DNA from: Prunella strophiata
Lineage: Eukaryota > Chordata > Aves > Passeriformes > Prunellidae
Direction: 5' to 3'
Length of the DNA: 64,000 bases
Assembly (NCBI GenBank): GCA_036583965.1
Contig: JAZBQD010000014.1
Coordinates: 68,461,835 to 68,525,834 of the forward strand
Below, piece by piece: positions 22,662 through 34,689 of the stretch. The first letter of the stretch is position 1. The number at the start of each line of letters is the position of its first letter. Made by a program: the position numbers and the translations under genes. A model generated the notes under the pieces. That model did no database searches. It had not been told where the DNA came from and was given only the letters and a program-made list of their open reading frames with translations.

Positions 22662-23508
22662 CCTGCAAGGCAAATGCAGAGGGACACTCAGCTTGGAGGG
22701 AGCTGGTCATGGCCTGGAGCCTTTTTGTGCAGGACAAGGGGATTATGAGAGACCAGGAAAGGAGTAATTTCTGTCCTCCTAAATGTGGAAAAATCCCTAG
22801 GGCAATAAGGGTGAAACCTGAAACGGTTTAGGTGCCCAGAGGAGGCAGCAACGGGAGAAATCAGCCTGTAGGGGGAAGGAGCCAAACCCAGCAGGACTAC
22901 AATCAGCTCTCACAGCAAAGTGATCTTGCAACTGAGGCATGGTCCTAGGACAAGGTCACCTTTTCCCACCTCCCTCCTGCTCTCAGCACCTTCCCTCAGC
23001 AGACACCTGCAGCTGGGCACAGACTCTGCTCAGCCCCCTGCAATGCTGAGCTGGGCTTTGATCTCATGGGGCACTGGGCAGGGAAAGAACAGCAATGCTG
23101 CACTTCCTACATGTCTCTGGCCCCATCCACAGTTCACACAGACACTCAGCTCTTCCAGTCAGACCCAATACTGAACCCCAAATGACCCACCTGGGCTCCT
23201 GCCTCTCAGCTGACATTGGGCAATGGGTGTCCTGCTGCTCACCTTGCATTTCCACGTTATCCAACCCCAGACTCTGAACTTGCAGACACATGCAGAGAGC
23301 AAATGAAGGGGCCAAGCAGATGGCAGCAGCCAGCATGAGGGGATAACCTCTATCTTATCAGAACAATGGCTGCTGCAATGCAAGCTGAGGGGCAGGCTCT
23401 TCCCCCTGGTTCCTTGGGATTTCCTGGTGATGCTGATCTTTGCTTTTGCTGATATTTCCTTTACAGTCGAAGGCATCATTGCAGGAATTTCTGGGAACCG
23501 CCATCTCT

Positions 23509-23542
23509 CCCCCCCCCCCCCCCCCCTTCGTCCCCCCCCCCA
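23509..23542 (+). repeat. Poly-C tracts in intron of copy B
   Basis: A run of about 18 C is followed by TTCGT and another run of about 11 C. Unit A reads straight through (GACAGCCACCTGTCC) at the matching site near 7030-7045, so the tracts are specific to unit B or an assembly artefact. Confidence 0.85.
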
Positions 23543-24235
23543 CCTGTCCTGTTTTGTCTTTCTCAGTGCTGATGTGATTTTCAGCAGTCAGTAAGGTATT
23601 CCATATGAGGAAGGAAAACTGCTGAAAAGCTCCCTGGATGCTGCAAGCAAGCAAGGGGCTTTGTCTCCTTTCTGAGGCAGCACAGGTTTGGGAGAGCAGG
23701 GATGCTTCCGTTTGCATTGCCAGACACTCACTGGAGGGATTTAACATCATCAGCATTTGGAATAAAGCAGCTGGGACAGGCAGTTAAAAGGGTTCCAGGC
23801 AGAGAAAGCTCCCACAGCCTCTGAAACACAAAGCCCACCTTGGGCTGGGAAGGCTCTGAGCTCAGGACTGCTCAAAGCTTGACAAGTCACCTGGCCCATT
23901 TACTCTTTTCTTCTTCTTCTCCCTCTGCCCTCATCTCTCCATTACCACTGGATTCAGCATGTTGAGCTGCACACAGCCCTGCTCTGAGCCAAGATATCTG
24001 GTCCTTTTTCTCTTTTCCAGCCCTGCATCAGGAACATGCTGACCAATGAGCTGGAAACTGAGACCTGGGACTACAAGTCGGGACTTTTTCCAGTACTCTG
24101 CAGAGCACAGCCATAGCTGCCCCAAATCAAGCAGAGAAGGGTCTGAAAAGTCCTTCTGCATGTCCCACTCCATGAAATTAAAATAGATTTACCTAACTTA
24201 ATATCTAACTTATAAATATATAGGAACCAACCTAC

Positions 24236-24334
24236 CGTGAGAAGGATTGGCACAGGATTCTGCTCGCAGCCCCAAAGTGGCAGAGGAGGCTCAAATACCT
24301 CTGCTGCAGTCTCAGACTCTCTGGGTTTATATGC
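24236..24334 (-). promoter_or_regulatory. Probable core promoter and non-coding exon 1 of copy B
   Basis: The TATA box (24325-24334), the start region near 24298 and the leader with its GTAGGT donor after 24236 match those of copy A. This sequence identity makes it likely that A and B share expression pattern. The copy C promoter would face it head-to-head from within or near the gap. Confidence 0.6.
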
Positions 24335-24823
24335 TCTCCAGGAAGAGACATTTGTCAGATTTCCCAAGCAGGGTTTAGAGTGAATTTTCCCAGGTGTTCA
24401 GAGAGCACCTGTGCTTGTCCAGAGGTTTTTTGCAAGGTCATGGGTGGAGTTTTAGTAATGAATTATCTCACCTTCCTACTTATTCAACAGTTTGATATTA
24501 ATTTTCAGGTGAGCTGGCTTGAGTTTCTTTCCCAAATCATTCCTTCTGTCCTTGCCCACCTGACTGACAGAAAATACTAAAGTCCTGCAAAATTCAATAT
24601 GTGCATATGCTCTGATTGCTCCTTGGAGCTCAGCAACTCCAGCCTAGGCTTTGCCTATATATATTTATTCCATAGCTCAGGAAAGTCTTTGAATATTGGA
24701 GTCAATGTTGAGAAAGGAGCAAGAGCTTACCTTGAAGCAGAGTCTCAGAAGAAGCAGCTGAACCGTTCCTTTTTTCTTCTCCCTGGAGTAAGGAGTGTTG
24801 GAATCCTCAAGAGTGCCACTGCA

Positions 24824-25196
24824 ATATATACCCAGTCATAAATCTGCCCATTCTTGTAAACAGGGAATTCCACAGAAAAGAGAAATATTCTATTTTTATT
24901 CATGGGGTATGTTCACACCCACCCTGAAATGTGCTGACTGTCATAGTTTCCTCAGAATTTCTCCCAAATTTGCTGTCTTGCAGCATGGTATGTCAAGGTC
25001 AGTTAACTATATACCCAGTCATGAATTAACCTTTCTTATAAACATGAAATTCCACAGAAAAGAGAAGTTTTCTATTTTCATTTACGGGGTATATCCACAC
25101 CCACCCTGAAATGGGTTGACAGTTGATTGTCATGGTTTCCTTAGAATTTCTCCCAACTTTGCTGCCTTGCAGCATGGCATGTCAGGGTCAGTTAAC
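24824..25196 (+). repeat. 187-bp tandem duplication upstream of copy B promoter
   Basis: The two copies are at 24824-25007 and 25008-25196 and are equivalent to the pair in unit A. They have small copy-specific indels, such as the shorter GCTGACTGTCATAG in the first copy. Confidence 0.83.
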
Positions 25197-26000
25197 AGGG
25201 TCTGGTGTCTGCCTTGATCATTTCATCCCTGCCACCAGCTGCAGCTGCTGCTGCTCCAGCACCTACACGTGTTTCTGTTCCCTGCAGAACATCTCTGGTG
25301 ACATTGGATGGACTGGCCTGGCTCTGAGAGCACTCAGATATTCACAGTCTGCTCCTCTGCAGCCTCCCATAGCATCATCCCTATGGCCAGGCTACAAATA
25401 CTCTCCTGCCTGATTGCCATGGCTTTGGAAGAGCTTCATGCCAGCAGCCTGGGAAGGAGAAGGCTCTGGGGCCACCTCAGAGCACCTGCCAGTACTTTAG
25501 GAGTCTACAGAGAGCTGGAGAGACACTTTGCACAAGGGCATGGAGCTGAGAGCTGTGCTGGGTTCAGAGGTCATTTTCTTGACAGAGGCAGGTATGGGGC
25601 TGTGTTTTGGAGTTCTGCTGAACACAGAGTTGATACCACAGAGATGTTTCTGTTATTGCTGGGAAGAGCTTTCACAGAGGCAAGGCCTTTTCTGATTTTG
25701 TACTTCAGGCTGGCATGGAGGCTTGGGGGAATTTGGGAGGTTGAGGGGAACACAGCCAGGACAGGTGAGGGCCAACTGACGCAGAGGGATATTCCAGACC
25801 ATGTGACATCATGCTGAGGATATCAAGGGAGGAGAAGAAGGAGGATGTAAGAGATCTTTGGAGTGGTGGGTTTTGTCTTCCCAGGTAACTGTTAGGTGGG
25901 ATGGGGACCCTGCTCTCCTCAAGGTGGCTGAACACCTTTCAGTCCATGGGAAATGGTGCAAAGAATTCCTTGATGTGTTTGCTGTGTGCAAGCTTTTGCT

Positions 26001-26500
26001 NNNNNNNNNNNNNNNNNNNNNNNNNNNNNNNNNNNNNNNNNNNNNNNNNNNNNNNNNNNNNNNNNNNNNNNNNNNNNNNNNNNNNNNNNNNNNNNNNNNN
26101 NNNNNNNNNNNNNNNNNNNNNNNNNNNNNNNNNNNNNNNNNNNNNNNNNNNNNNNNNNNNNNNNNNNNNNNNNNNNNNNNNNNNNNNNNNNNNNNNNNNN
26201 NNNNNNNNNNNNNNNNNNNNNNNNNNNNNNNNNNNNNNNNNNNNNNNNNNNNNNNNNNNNNNNNNNNNNNNNNNNNNNNNNNNNNNNNNNNNNNNNNNNN
26301 NNNNNNNNNNNNNNNNNNNNNNNNNNNNNNNNNNNNNNNNNNNNNNNNNNNNNNNNNNNNNNNNNNNNNNNNNNNNNNNNNNNNNNNNNNNNNNNNNNNN
26401 NNNNNNNNNNNNNNNNNNNNNNNNNNNNNNNNNNNNNNNNNNNNNNNNNNNNNNNNNNNNNNNNNNNNNNNNNNNNNNNNNNNNNNNNNNNNNNNNNNNN
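26001..26500. other. Assembly gap (500 N)
   Basis: Exactly 500 undetermined bases separate the right end of unit B from the left end of inverted unit C. A round number is the usual placeholder for unknown length. Unit C starts at the base matching A:4976, so its signal-peptide exon, first exon and promoter would need at least about 2.9 kb of missing sequence. Confidence 0.97.
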
Positions 26501-27627
26501 CACTTGCCCTACCCAGAGGAGGCTAATAAGTTTCTCTAGAGATGAACCAAAAGATGTTGAAGTTATGAAAAATAAACTTTTTCATCTTATTACACATAGA
26601 ACCTGAGCACTAATCTGGTATTGCCCCACCACAGCCTCCCCATTCTCTCTTTTGGAGGATCGTAGGATGGATTGGTGTTGGAAGGAACTTTAAAGACCAT
26701 CTCAGTCCAGCTCCCCTGCATGGGCCAGGCCACTTGCCACCAGGCCAGCATGCTCCAAGGTTTATCCAACCTGGCATTCTCCTACTGGAGCTTGGACCCT
26801 GGCCACCCAAACAACCTTTGATTTTGTTGATTTTCTCCTGAGGCCTTTCTGAAGTATTTAGTTTCCCCAGGACTCTTTTTGAGGCTACAGGCCCCACTCA
26901 GAGGGCTGATCATTTGTAACCCCTTTTCAGTGATGCTGCAGAAAATGCTCCCTGTCCCAGATCTGCTCTGAGACACATTCTCAGCTCTGCTGTAACAGAT
27001 TCCATTTACACTGAGATCTTTTTACTTTCTGAGCAAAACTGTTCCGCCTTGAATCAACTGCAGCCCTCCCATGGAAACCCCAGCTCCAGCACTGATTTCC
27101 TGACACATCTCCCTGTGTATGGGGTTACAGGAGGCAACATCTGGTGTTCCAGGACTGGGGCACACCTGTAGCAAACACACAAACAATCACAGAATCATAG
27201 AATCACAGAATCACAGTGTGGCAAGAGGGGATCCAGGGAGAGCCCTGGGCAGGTTTGGAATGTGGCGACAGGAGGAAAAGGAAGCAGATTTGTCAGGGAA
27301 GGTGCCTCACCAAAGTCACCTTTCAATCCTAGGAGTGGGAAATGCTCCTTGTCTCATGCATCCATCCATGCTCCCAGCACAGGCTGCAGGCTGGATCACA
27401 GAGGTCAAAGTCAAACTGAGAGCAGTCAGATTCTGAGCTGCTTGCTCTTGAAAGCTCTTGCATTCATGCAGGGGGGTCATGTGTATGATTTCTCTCAGAT
27501 TCATACATTTTCCTACACTGAGATGACAAAAAAATAGGATCTTGACCATCAGAGACTTCTGCTCCAGGGAAATCTTCTTCATTACTCCCATTCCCCATTT
27601 GACACCTCTTTCTCTTTCCCTGTCCAG

Positions 27628-28173
27628 CTCATAGACAGAAATCTAAATCTTAAAGAGATGGAAACAGAGTCATACCTCATAAAACATCACAAGATCACCT
27701 TAGAAAAAATCAAAGAGAGCCAGGCTGTCCTTGATGACTACAAAGTACTGAAGGATTTGGACCACGGCCATTTGACTCCCAGTGGCCATATGCATGATCC
27801 AGTGAGTAAAATGGCCACCTTCACCCTCACCAACATAGTGCCCCAGGACATTATTCTCAATGATGGTGAGTGGAGGGTCTACGAGCATAAAACAATGTCC
27901 AAATTGACCAAGGACTGTACAACCACCTACGTTGTCACGGGTGCTGTGCCTGGGAACACCTACGTATCTGAAGACAGGGTTAACAGACCCAGCCACATCT
28001 GGTCAGCTGCCTGCTGTCTGGGGGAGACAGAGCCCAAAGCTGCTTGGGGGGCCATTGCTGAGAATGACAAGAATGAGGTGGAGGTCATCACCCTGGGGGA
28101 GCTGGAGAAGAGGCTGACTGATCACTACAAGGGAACAGTCACTCTGTTCAACAATGCCTGTCCCCGGGAATAA
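27628..28173 (+). CDS. ENDOD1-like nuclease copy C, catalytic exon only
   Basis: The exon begins after an acceptor TTTCCCTGTCCAG in phase 0 with LIDRN and ends with TAA at 28173. It encodes 181 residues identical to the copy A exon, including DLDHGH and TNIVPQ. No signal-peptide exon is present before the gap at 26500; by comparison with unit A it should lie about 0.9-1.2 kb upstream of the first visible base of the unit. Treat it as a partial gene whose integrity is unknown. Confidence 0.87.
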   Translation, partial: LIDRNLNLKEMETESYLIKHHKITLEKIKESQAVLDDYKVLKDLDHGHLTPSGHMHDPVSKMATFTLTNIVPQDIILNDGEWRVYEHKTMSKLTKDCTTTYVVTGAVPGNTYVSEDRVNRPSHIWSAACCLGETEPKAAWGAIAENDKNEVEVITLGELEKRLTDHYKGTVTLFNNACPRE

Positions 28174-28216
28174 GCCACACATCCTCATTGGAAGAGGCTC
28201 AGTGGCTTTTCCCATA

Positions 28217-28720
28217 TTTCATAGAATGAGAGAATCACAGATTGGGTTGGTTTTGATGGGACTTTAAAGCTTTAAAGATCATCTCATTCTGCCCTGCCTG
28301 CCATGGGTACGGACACCTTCCACTACACCAGGCTGTTCCAAGCCATCCCCAGCCTGGCCTTGAACGCTTCCAGGGATGAGACAGTCAAAACATCTCTGAA
28401 TAACTTTTACTCATACCACAGCTTGCTCACAGTAATTTACTTCTTTATAATATCCCATCTAACCCAGCCCTTTGCCAGTGTGAAAACATTCCCTTCTGTC
28501 CTCTCACTCCATTCTCTTGTCCAAAGACCCTCTCCAGCCCTCTTGGAGAGATCCTTGAGGTACTGAACTCTCAGCAGTCTTCTCCAGGCTGAACATCCCC
28601 AGCTCTCTCACCCTCTCTCCAGAGCAGACATGCTCCAGCCCTTGGAGCACCTTCATGGCCCCCACTGGACCCCACTCCAACAGCTTTGTGTCCTTCTTGT
28701 GCTGTGGACCCAGAGCTGGA
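28217..28720 (-). mobile_element. CR1 LINE 3' fragment (unit C)
   Basis: This is the inverted equivalent of the CR1 at 2750-3256. It starts at TTTCATAGAATGAGAGAATCACAGATTGGG, next to the nuclease stop codon, and runs to the CAGCTTTGTGTCC region. Confidence 0.8.
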
Positions 28721-30559
28721 GGCAGCAGTGCAGGTGGGGTCTCAGCAGAGCAGAGTAAACTGGAACTAATGTCCTGTGCAGTGTCTGTGCTGCTTCCTTC
28801 TCTGCTGTCTTTCCAGCTCTGTCCCTCAAAGCACCTCCTTCCCTGCTCAAAGGCACAAAGATGTGGCACAAAGAGCCTCCAGCTGCTTTGCTTTGCTGCC
28901 CATCTCAGGAGAGAGCTCTCAGGAACGAGTCCTCTCCTCCTTAGCTGTCCCCAAGAGTGTGCAGCTGACTTGTCCCTCACCTCCTCAGCAAGGCTGTGGC
29001 ACCAGGGCACCTCAGGATGCCCAGAGATCTTGTCTGGATATACCCAAACCCCTACAACACATGATTCTGGACAACCTGCTCTAGCTGATCCAGCTGGAGC
29101 CTAGAGTCTGGACTACAGAATCCAGAGAAGTCCCTCCAAAACACAACAATTCAGTGATTCTGTGATCCTGGAACATGCTTGTGTTTGCTGGCTTTTGAAA
29201 CTGCACCTGGAGAGCAGCAGCTGTTGTACCAGACAGGCAGGCTTTGGCTTTAGATTTATAGAAAGCTTTGAGCAGCCAAAGCTAAATTCCTGTGATGCAC
29301 TCCTTGGACACCTTCATTCTCTGCTCTGCTTCTGAAGCTTTTCTGCAGATTTATGGGAAACTGATTTGGGGAAATGTATTCAATGGTTGTCAAAGATCAA
29401 TGTGTGCCACATGATGATGTTTGCAAGAGCTTACAATAAAAGTCATTTGCTGCAGTGCAGGATTGCAGGGTCATATCTTCTATAAACCACAAGTTACTTC
29501 TCACTGAAATTTCTACAACCACCAGTAAAGTCACAGTGCCCAGAGCATCCTTGCAGGACATTGGGTGTGCAAGTGCAATCAGAGGATGCCATAACCCCCA
29601 CACAAGTGTCAGCATCAGACACCAGTCATTCTCCTGTGAATTGGCATGAACAAGTGGGCCAGGTGCCAACAGCTCACACAAGCTGTGTCACTCTCAGAGG
29701 TGCCAGCTTGGGACTGGACTTCTCAGCTCAGGAGCTGTTGTTCATCGTCCTGCTGGGGCTCAGTGCTCAGCCAGGACCAAGCTGTTTGGGGGCTGCACTA
29801 AAACACAGGTTCTGGGGGAGGTGCAGAGTGAGGCAGCCCCATGCAGGTGTCTCCAGGTGTGCTGCTGTCCCAGCTGTGAGCACAGCCAGCAGAGCTCCAG
29901 GCCTGCCTCAGCTGCATCAAGAGCTGCCCCCTGGGACACTGCAGCTGCCCTGAGCTTTGCAGAGCCCCACTGGGGCTGGCTGCTGTGCTGCAGCATCCTG
30001 GGCAACAGCCAGCCCCAGCTGGGCCAGCAGCCAGAGGCCAGGCCCTTTCCCCAGGGGCAGCTCTGGGGCTCTGCACACCTGAGCACAGGGCACCAGGTCC
30101 CAGGCCACACACGGGGCACTGCCTGGGAGCACCATGGACTTCTGCTCCTGTGCCTCCAGCTGCCATGGGCACAGCAGCAAGAGCCCTGCCTTGTGCCAGC
30201 TGGGCTGCACAGACACCTAGGAGAAGATTTGGTTTGGAGGAGAACAAAGGGAGCACATCACTCTCACCCCCTTTGCTGGACAGCTCCTGCCATCCCAGCT
30301 CCTCTGCCTGGATGGATTTTTTCTGCTGGGATCAAATGCTGGCACAGCCCCTGATGGGATGAAAGCCTCAGAGTGATTTCAGGCTGAGGCACCTCTGCAG
30401 ACACCTCTGCTGTACCTCAGGCTACAGCTCCCTCTGACTTGCGCAGCCACCTCTGCACACTGCCTGGGGCTTGAGACCACACTCATCCTCACCATCACTC
30501 ATCCCATGCCTTACTGCCCTCGATTTCCAGGCTCTGGAGCCACTGACAGCCTGAACAAC

Positions 30560-30640
30560 TGTCATGGTTTGACACTGGCCAGACACCAGGCACCCACAAA
30601 AGCTGCTCACTCAGCCTCGCCTTTCACAGATGGACAGAGA
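30560..30640 (+). mobile_element. LTR-like remnant, unit C
   Basis: The plus strand reads TGTCATGGTTTGACACTGGC followed by CAGGCACCCACAAAAGCTGC, the form closest to an intact LTR start among the three units. The right end is not identifiable. Confidence 0.45.
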
Positions 30641-32837
30641 AGAGAAAAAAATTACTAAAGGATTGATGAGTTGAGATAAGGATCCTAGATTCTCTGTTCC
30701 AGAATAGAAAGGAAGAAGAAAATGAAGACATTTGCATAACCTGGCCTCTGCTGGGCAAAACTCCTTTGGTCCACCCAGGAGTATCTTTGGCTGCTCATTG
30801 GGAAGGCAGCCTGGGAAATGCTTCCTGGTGCTTTGCCATCCCCTGAGCAAAGGAGATGCCATCCCCATCTGCTGGGTTGGACACATGGGAGCTACCAGAT
30901 CTCTCTCATGCAGGCAGCAAATGTACTGTGTGTGGTTCTGCATGAAAGACGTTCTGTTTGTGGCACTGCCAGGCCAATCTCCAGCTGCTTGTCCAGGGAA
31001 AATGCACAGCTCTACATCTCACCCTGCAGGGAGAGGCTTTTTCCTGGGAACTCATGACCAAAGGCATGAGGGTCATTCCTGAGTCTCACAGGAGGTCCCC
31101 ATGGCAGTTTCCTGTCTTAAATTCAATGCTAATCTAGAAAAAAAACAAAACAAAAAAGAGACTACTTTCACTAGTCAAAGTGCTTTATCTTGCTGGGAGC
31201 TATTAGAAGAGTGGAAATTTAAATTTATCAAAACCCAAATGTTTATTCTCATGTGTTATTTTCACATCCAAAGTCAGATAAAGACATTAAGTCAATATTA
31301 GATATTTGCTTAACCATCTTAGCCTCTGGATACAAAGGCCACACTTTTTATGAAAGTTGTATAAGTTGTATAAGATTAAACCTCCCTGGATTTCTGAGGA
31401 ACTACTAATCTGTTGTGTACCCGGATGGGATCCTGTGAAGTTACTTTCCATGTACACAAGAACCACCAAACCAATTCAAGCTAATTACACAATAGGAGAG
31501 TTTCCCTATTTTTTGGTTTGGTTTGTTTTTTTTTTTTTTTGTTTTTACTCTTGCTCTTGCTTATTGTCTATGTTCTCCTTCAATGGGATTTACAAATTCA
31601 GATTTCACACAGAGACTGTGCAAATATTGGAGCTCCATCAGCCAACAACAAAACCCAAACATAAACTCTTTCTGCACTTTCAAATATATCCTTCCCTTGG
31701 TGAATGGCACTGCATTTAGGAGTGGCTCAGTACAATTATGCAGGTGATTATTTATGCCTGTGTAAACATCAGATCCATTGTAAGGAACACTCAAAGGCCA
31801 CAGCACGAGCTGCTTCTGAAAGTCCAGGTCACATTCACATTTCCTCTGAAAAGAACAACTGCTTCAGCAAAAGAAGTCTGATTTTACTTGACTTTATTTT
31901 TAAGGAAGTGCTAATTTGTGATTCACTGTAAACTCAGAGCCCCAAATTGCTTCAGAATCTAAATAACCTTCCAAGGAGACAGATTCATATATCAAAGAGA
32001 TCTAAGAGAGGAAATACACTCAAGATCAGCCTGATCTGTCTCCAGTGCTGGACAGATGGTTCTGCTGTGCCACTGGGTTTGAGGGATTTTACATCAGATG
32101 CTGAAGAAGTCCAGGAAATGCCAACACCATCCAATGGCAGTACTGTACCTTGGGAGTGCAAGTTGGCATCCTTTTGTTTTTCTTTTCATATGAAATTACA
32201 TTTTTCCCCAGTACCTTCACAAAATATTCAAAGCCCAAAGCAAATAAAATTGTGTGATATAAATATGGTAGAATAACCTGCAAGCTCAAGAAGGCTGAAC
32301 CAGTGGTTCTGAGCTGGAAGTAAACAGCTTGCACTGCCTCCATCCTTCAGAGAGTAAATGTTAGGAGCAATGATTTATCTCTGTCCTTCCCTTGCTGGTT
32401 TGTATGCAGGTGGAATTTAATGGCTACAGTTCCCCACAAACACTTTGTGTCTAGGTAAACTCTGCATCTTAGATATGTAAAAAGATTTCAAAGCAAGTGA
32501 TTTTATCTTGATTTTTGAGAAAAAAAAAAAAAAAAGAAAAAAAAAAGGGAAGTTTTGGCTGCTAAATATTTTCCAGTTTCAAGCATGAGAAGTCTTCAGA
32601 AAACAGCAGTTTAAGAGTATCAGACAGATTGTGATTATCAGAGAGCACAGGTGAGGAAGGAAGAACATGAGCCATTGACCACATAGCTTGGGAATGTATA
32701 AGCCAGCTCTTGTGAATACACATGCAGATATTCCAGGTTAATCTATCACATTCTTTTCTTTTAACAGCTGCAGAAAACTTGTTTTAAGCAGCAGTACTGC
32801 TATGGGAAATGGGGAAAAACACTCCCTATGGCTTCAT

Positions 32838-33240
32838 TGAATTATGGAATGATTTGTGTTGGAAGGGACATCAAAGACCATCCAGTTCCAACCCTCTGCC
32901 ATGAGCAGGCACACCTTCCACTATCCCAGGATGCTCCAAGCCCTGTCCAACCTGGCCTTGGGCACTTCCAGGGATGGGGCAGTCACAGCTTACCTGGGCA
33001 GCTTGTGCCAGGGCCTCACCACCCTCACAGTGAAGAATGTATCCCTAACTATCCCATCTAACCCTGCCCTCTGGCAGTGGGAAACCATTCCCCCTTGTCC
33101 TGTCACTTCATGCCCATGTCCAAAGTCCCTCTCCAGCTCTTCTGGAGGATCTTTAGGTACTGGAAGTGGCTCCAAGGTCTCCCTGGAGTCTTTTTTTCTC
33201 TGGGTTGAACACCCCCAGCTCTCAGTGTGTATCCTGGAAT
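32838..33240 (-). mobile_element. CR1 LINE 3' fragment
   Basis: The sequence from TGGAATGATTTGTGTTGGAAGGGAC through CACCTTCCACTATCCCAGGATGCTCCAAGCC to the CCCAGCTCTC region is a reverse-complement CR1 3' end. It abuts the right edge of unit C. Confidence 0.9.
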
Positions 33241-33815
33241 ATGGCTGCAGACAGAGAATCCAAACCTGCCCATCTTTAGCCCCATGAAGTGCAGTAACAC
33301 ACATCACTCCAGGACACAGCTCCTGCTCATGTGGCACAAGAGGAGCACTGCTACATAATGCATACAAACATTTCTCAGTGCCAGCGGTGGTGCCAGAATT
33401 TTTATATGAAAGCATTATATGGCAGGTAAACTCATAAAAATGGAAATCTGAGAACTAGTCTTAGAGCACATCTCTGTTTGCAGTTCCACACATTAAATTT
33501 ACAGATACTTTCACATCTGACATAAATTAAAAGCCCTCTTTTAAAACCAAATTGTGTTTTCATGTTTCAAAGTCATCTAGAGGACAGCACTGTCAAATGG
33601 AGAGTTTCTCTTTGAATACCCACTGCCTGTGTGAATGGCTACTCCCCTCACTTCCAACACTGACCTCTTCAAGGTCTGTCTCCTTTACTGCCAATCCAAG
33701 CCTGTGGACCTTCTCAGAAGAAAAGGGACACCTGAAGAGGAAATGGCTTCCTATTTACCCTTGCTGCCTGTAATTTTCTCTTCAAACCTTCCTTCTCATT
33801 CAGAGTGAAGGGCCA
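33240..33815. other. Unassigned intergenic sequence
   Basis: I see no exon or recognisable repeat. Confidence 0.5.
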
Positions 33816-33816
33816 T

Positions 33817-34682
33817 GTCACAGAATGACAGAATCAATTAGGTTGGAAAACACCTCCAAAATGATAGAGTCCAGTCTTTGACCACCTTGTGGCACCATGT
33901 GCCATGTCCAGTCATTTCTTGAACTCTTCCAGGGATGGTGATTCCACACCCTCCCTGGGCAGCCCATTCTAATGCTTAACCACCCTTTCAGTGAAGCAAT
34001 TCTTCCTGAGGTCCAGTTTGAGCCTCCCCTGGTGCAGTTTGAGGCTGTGTCCTCTCATCCTGTTGCTGGTTCCCTGGAAGAAGTGACAGACCCTCACCAG
34101 AATTGCAGAGAGCAATAAAGTCTCTCCTGAGCCTGTTTTTTCCTGGGATAAACAATCCCAGCTCCCTCAGCCACTCCTCATAGGACTTGCCCACCAGGCC
34201 CTTCATTAGATTCACTAGTCCTTCCAGAGAAGGACTCACACCAGCACCTCAGTGTCTTCCCTGAGCTGAGGGGCCCAGAACTGGACACAGGACTCAAGGT
34301 GGGGCTTGCCCAGTGCCAAGTACAGGAGGGCAATCACTGCCCTGGCCCTGCTGGCCACACTATTGCAGTTACAAGCCATGTTGCCATTGGCCTTCTTGAT
34401 CACCTGGGATCACAGCTGACTCAGGTTCAGCTGCTGTCACCAGCACCCTCTGGTCCTTTCCCACTGGGACAATTTCCAGCCACTTTGCCCCAGCCTGTAG
34501 CACTGCCTGGGGTTATTGTGGCTGAAATGTAGGACCCAGCACTTGGTCTTGTTGAACCTCATTCTGTTGGCCTCCCACCATGGATCCAGCTTGTCCAGAT
34601 CCTTCTGCAGGCCCTTCCTACCTTCCAGCAGATCAACATTCCTGGCATACTTGACATTATCCATGAACTTACTGAGGGTTCA
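33817..34682 (-). mobile_element. CR1 LINE fragment with reverse-transcriptase C-terminal remnant
   Basis: The tail (CACAGAATGACAGAATCAATTAGGTTGG) starts the element on the minus strand. Further on, the translation contains [16 protein letters not shown] and [18 protein letters not shown], the conserved post-catalytic CR1 block. Stops interrupt the frame. Confidence 0.92.
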
Positions 34683-34689
34683 TGCAATA

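Larger units (their letters stand above)
15136..26000 (+). repeat. Segmental duplication unit B
   Basis: From about 16480 onwards this is a direct copy of unit A. From 15136 to 21464 it is an inverted copy of 26501-32825. The left limit is set where the match to unit C breaks down next to the LTR ending at 15135. The right limit is the assembly gap. Unit B contains an intact nuclease gene, its promoter and the upstream tandem repeat. Confidence 0.93.
26501..32825 (-). repeat. Segmental duplication unit C (inverted)
   Basis: This is the reverse complement of unit A 1-4976 and of unit B 15136-21464. Together with unit B it forms palindrome arms of about 6.3 kb. On its right the match ends near 32825, just before a CR1 tail. 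Confidence 0.93.

Noticed and set aside
25858..26606. Open frames across the N stretch
   Set aside because: They exist only because the gap has no stop codons; the ends come from unrelated unit B and unit C sequence.
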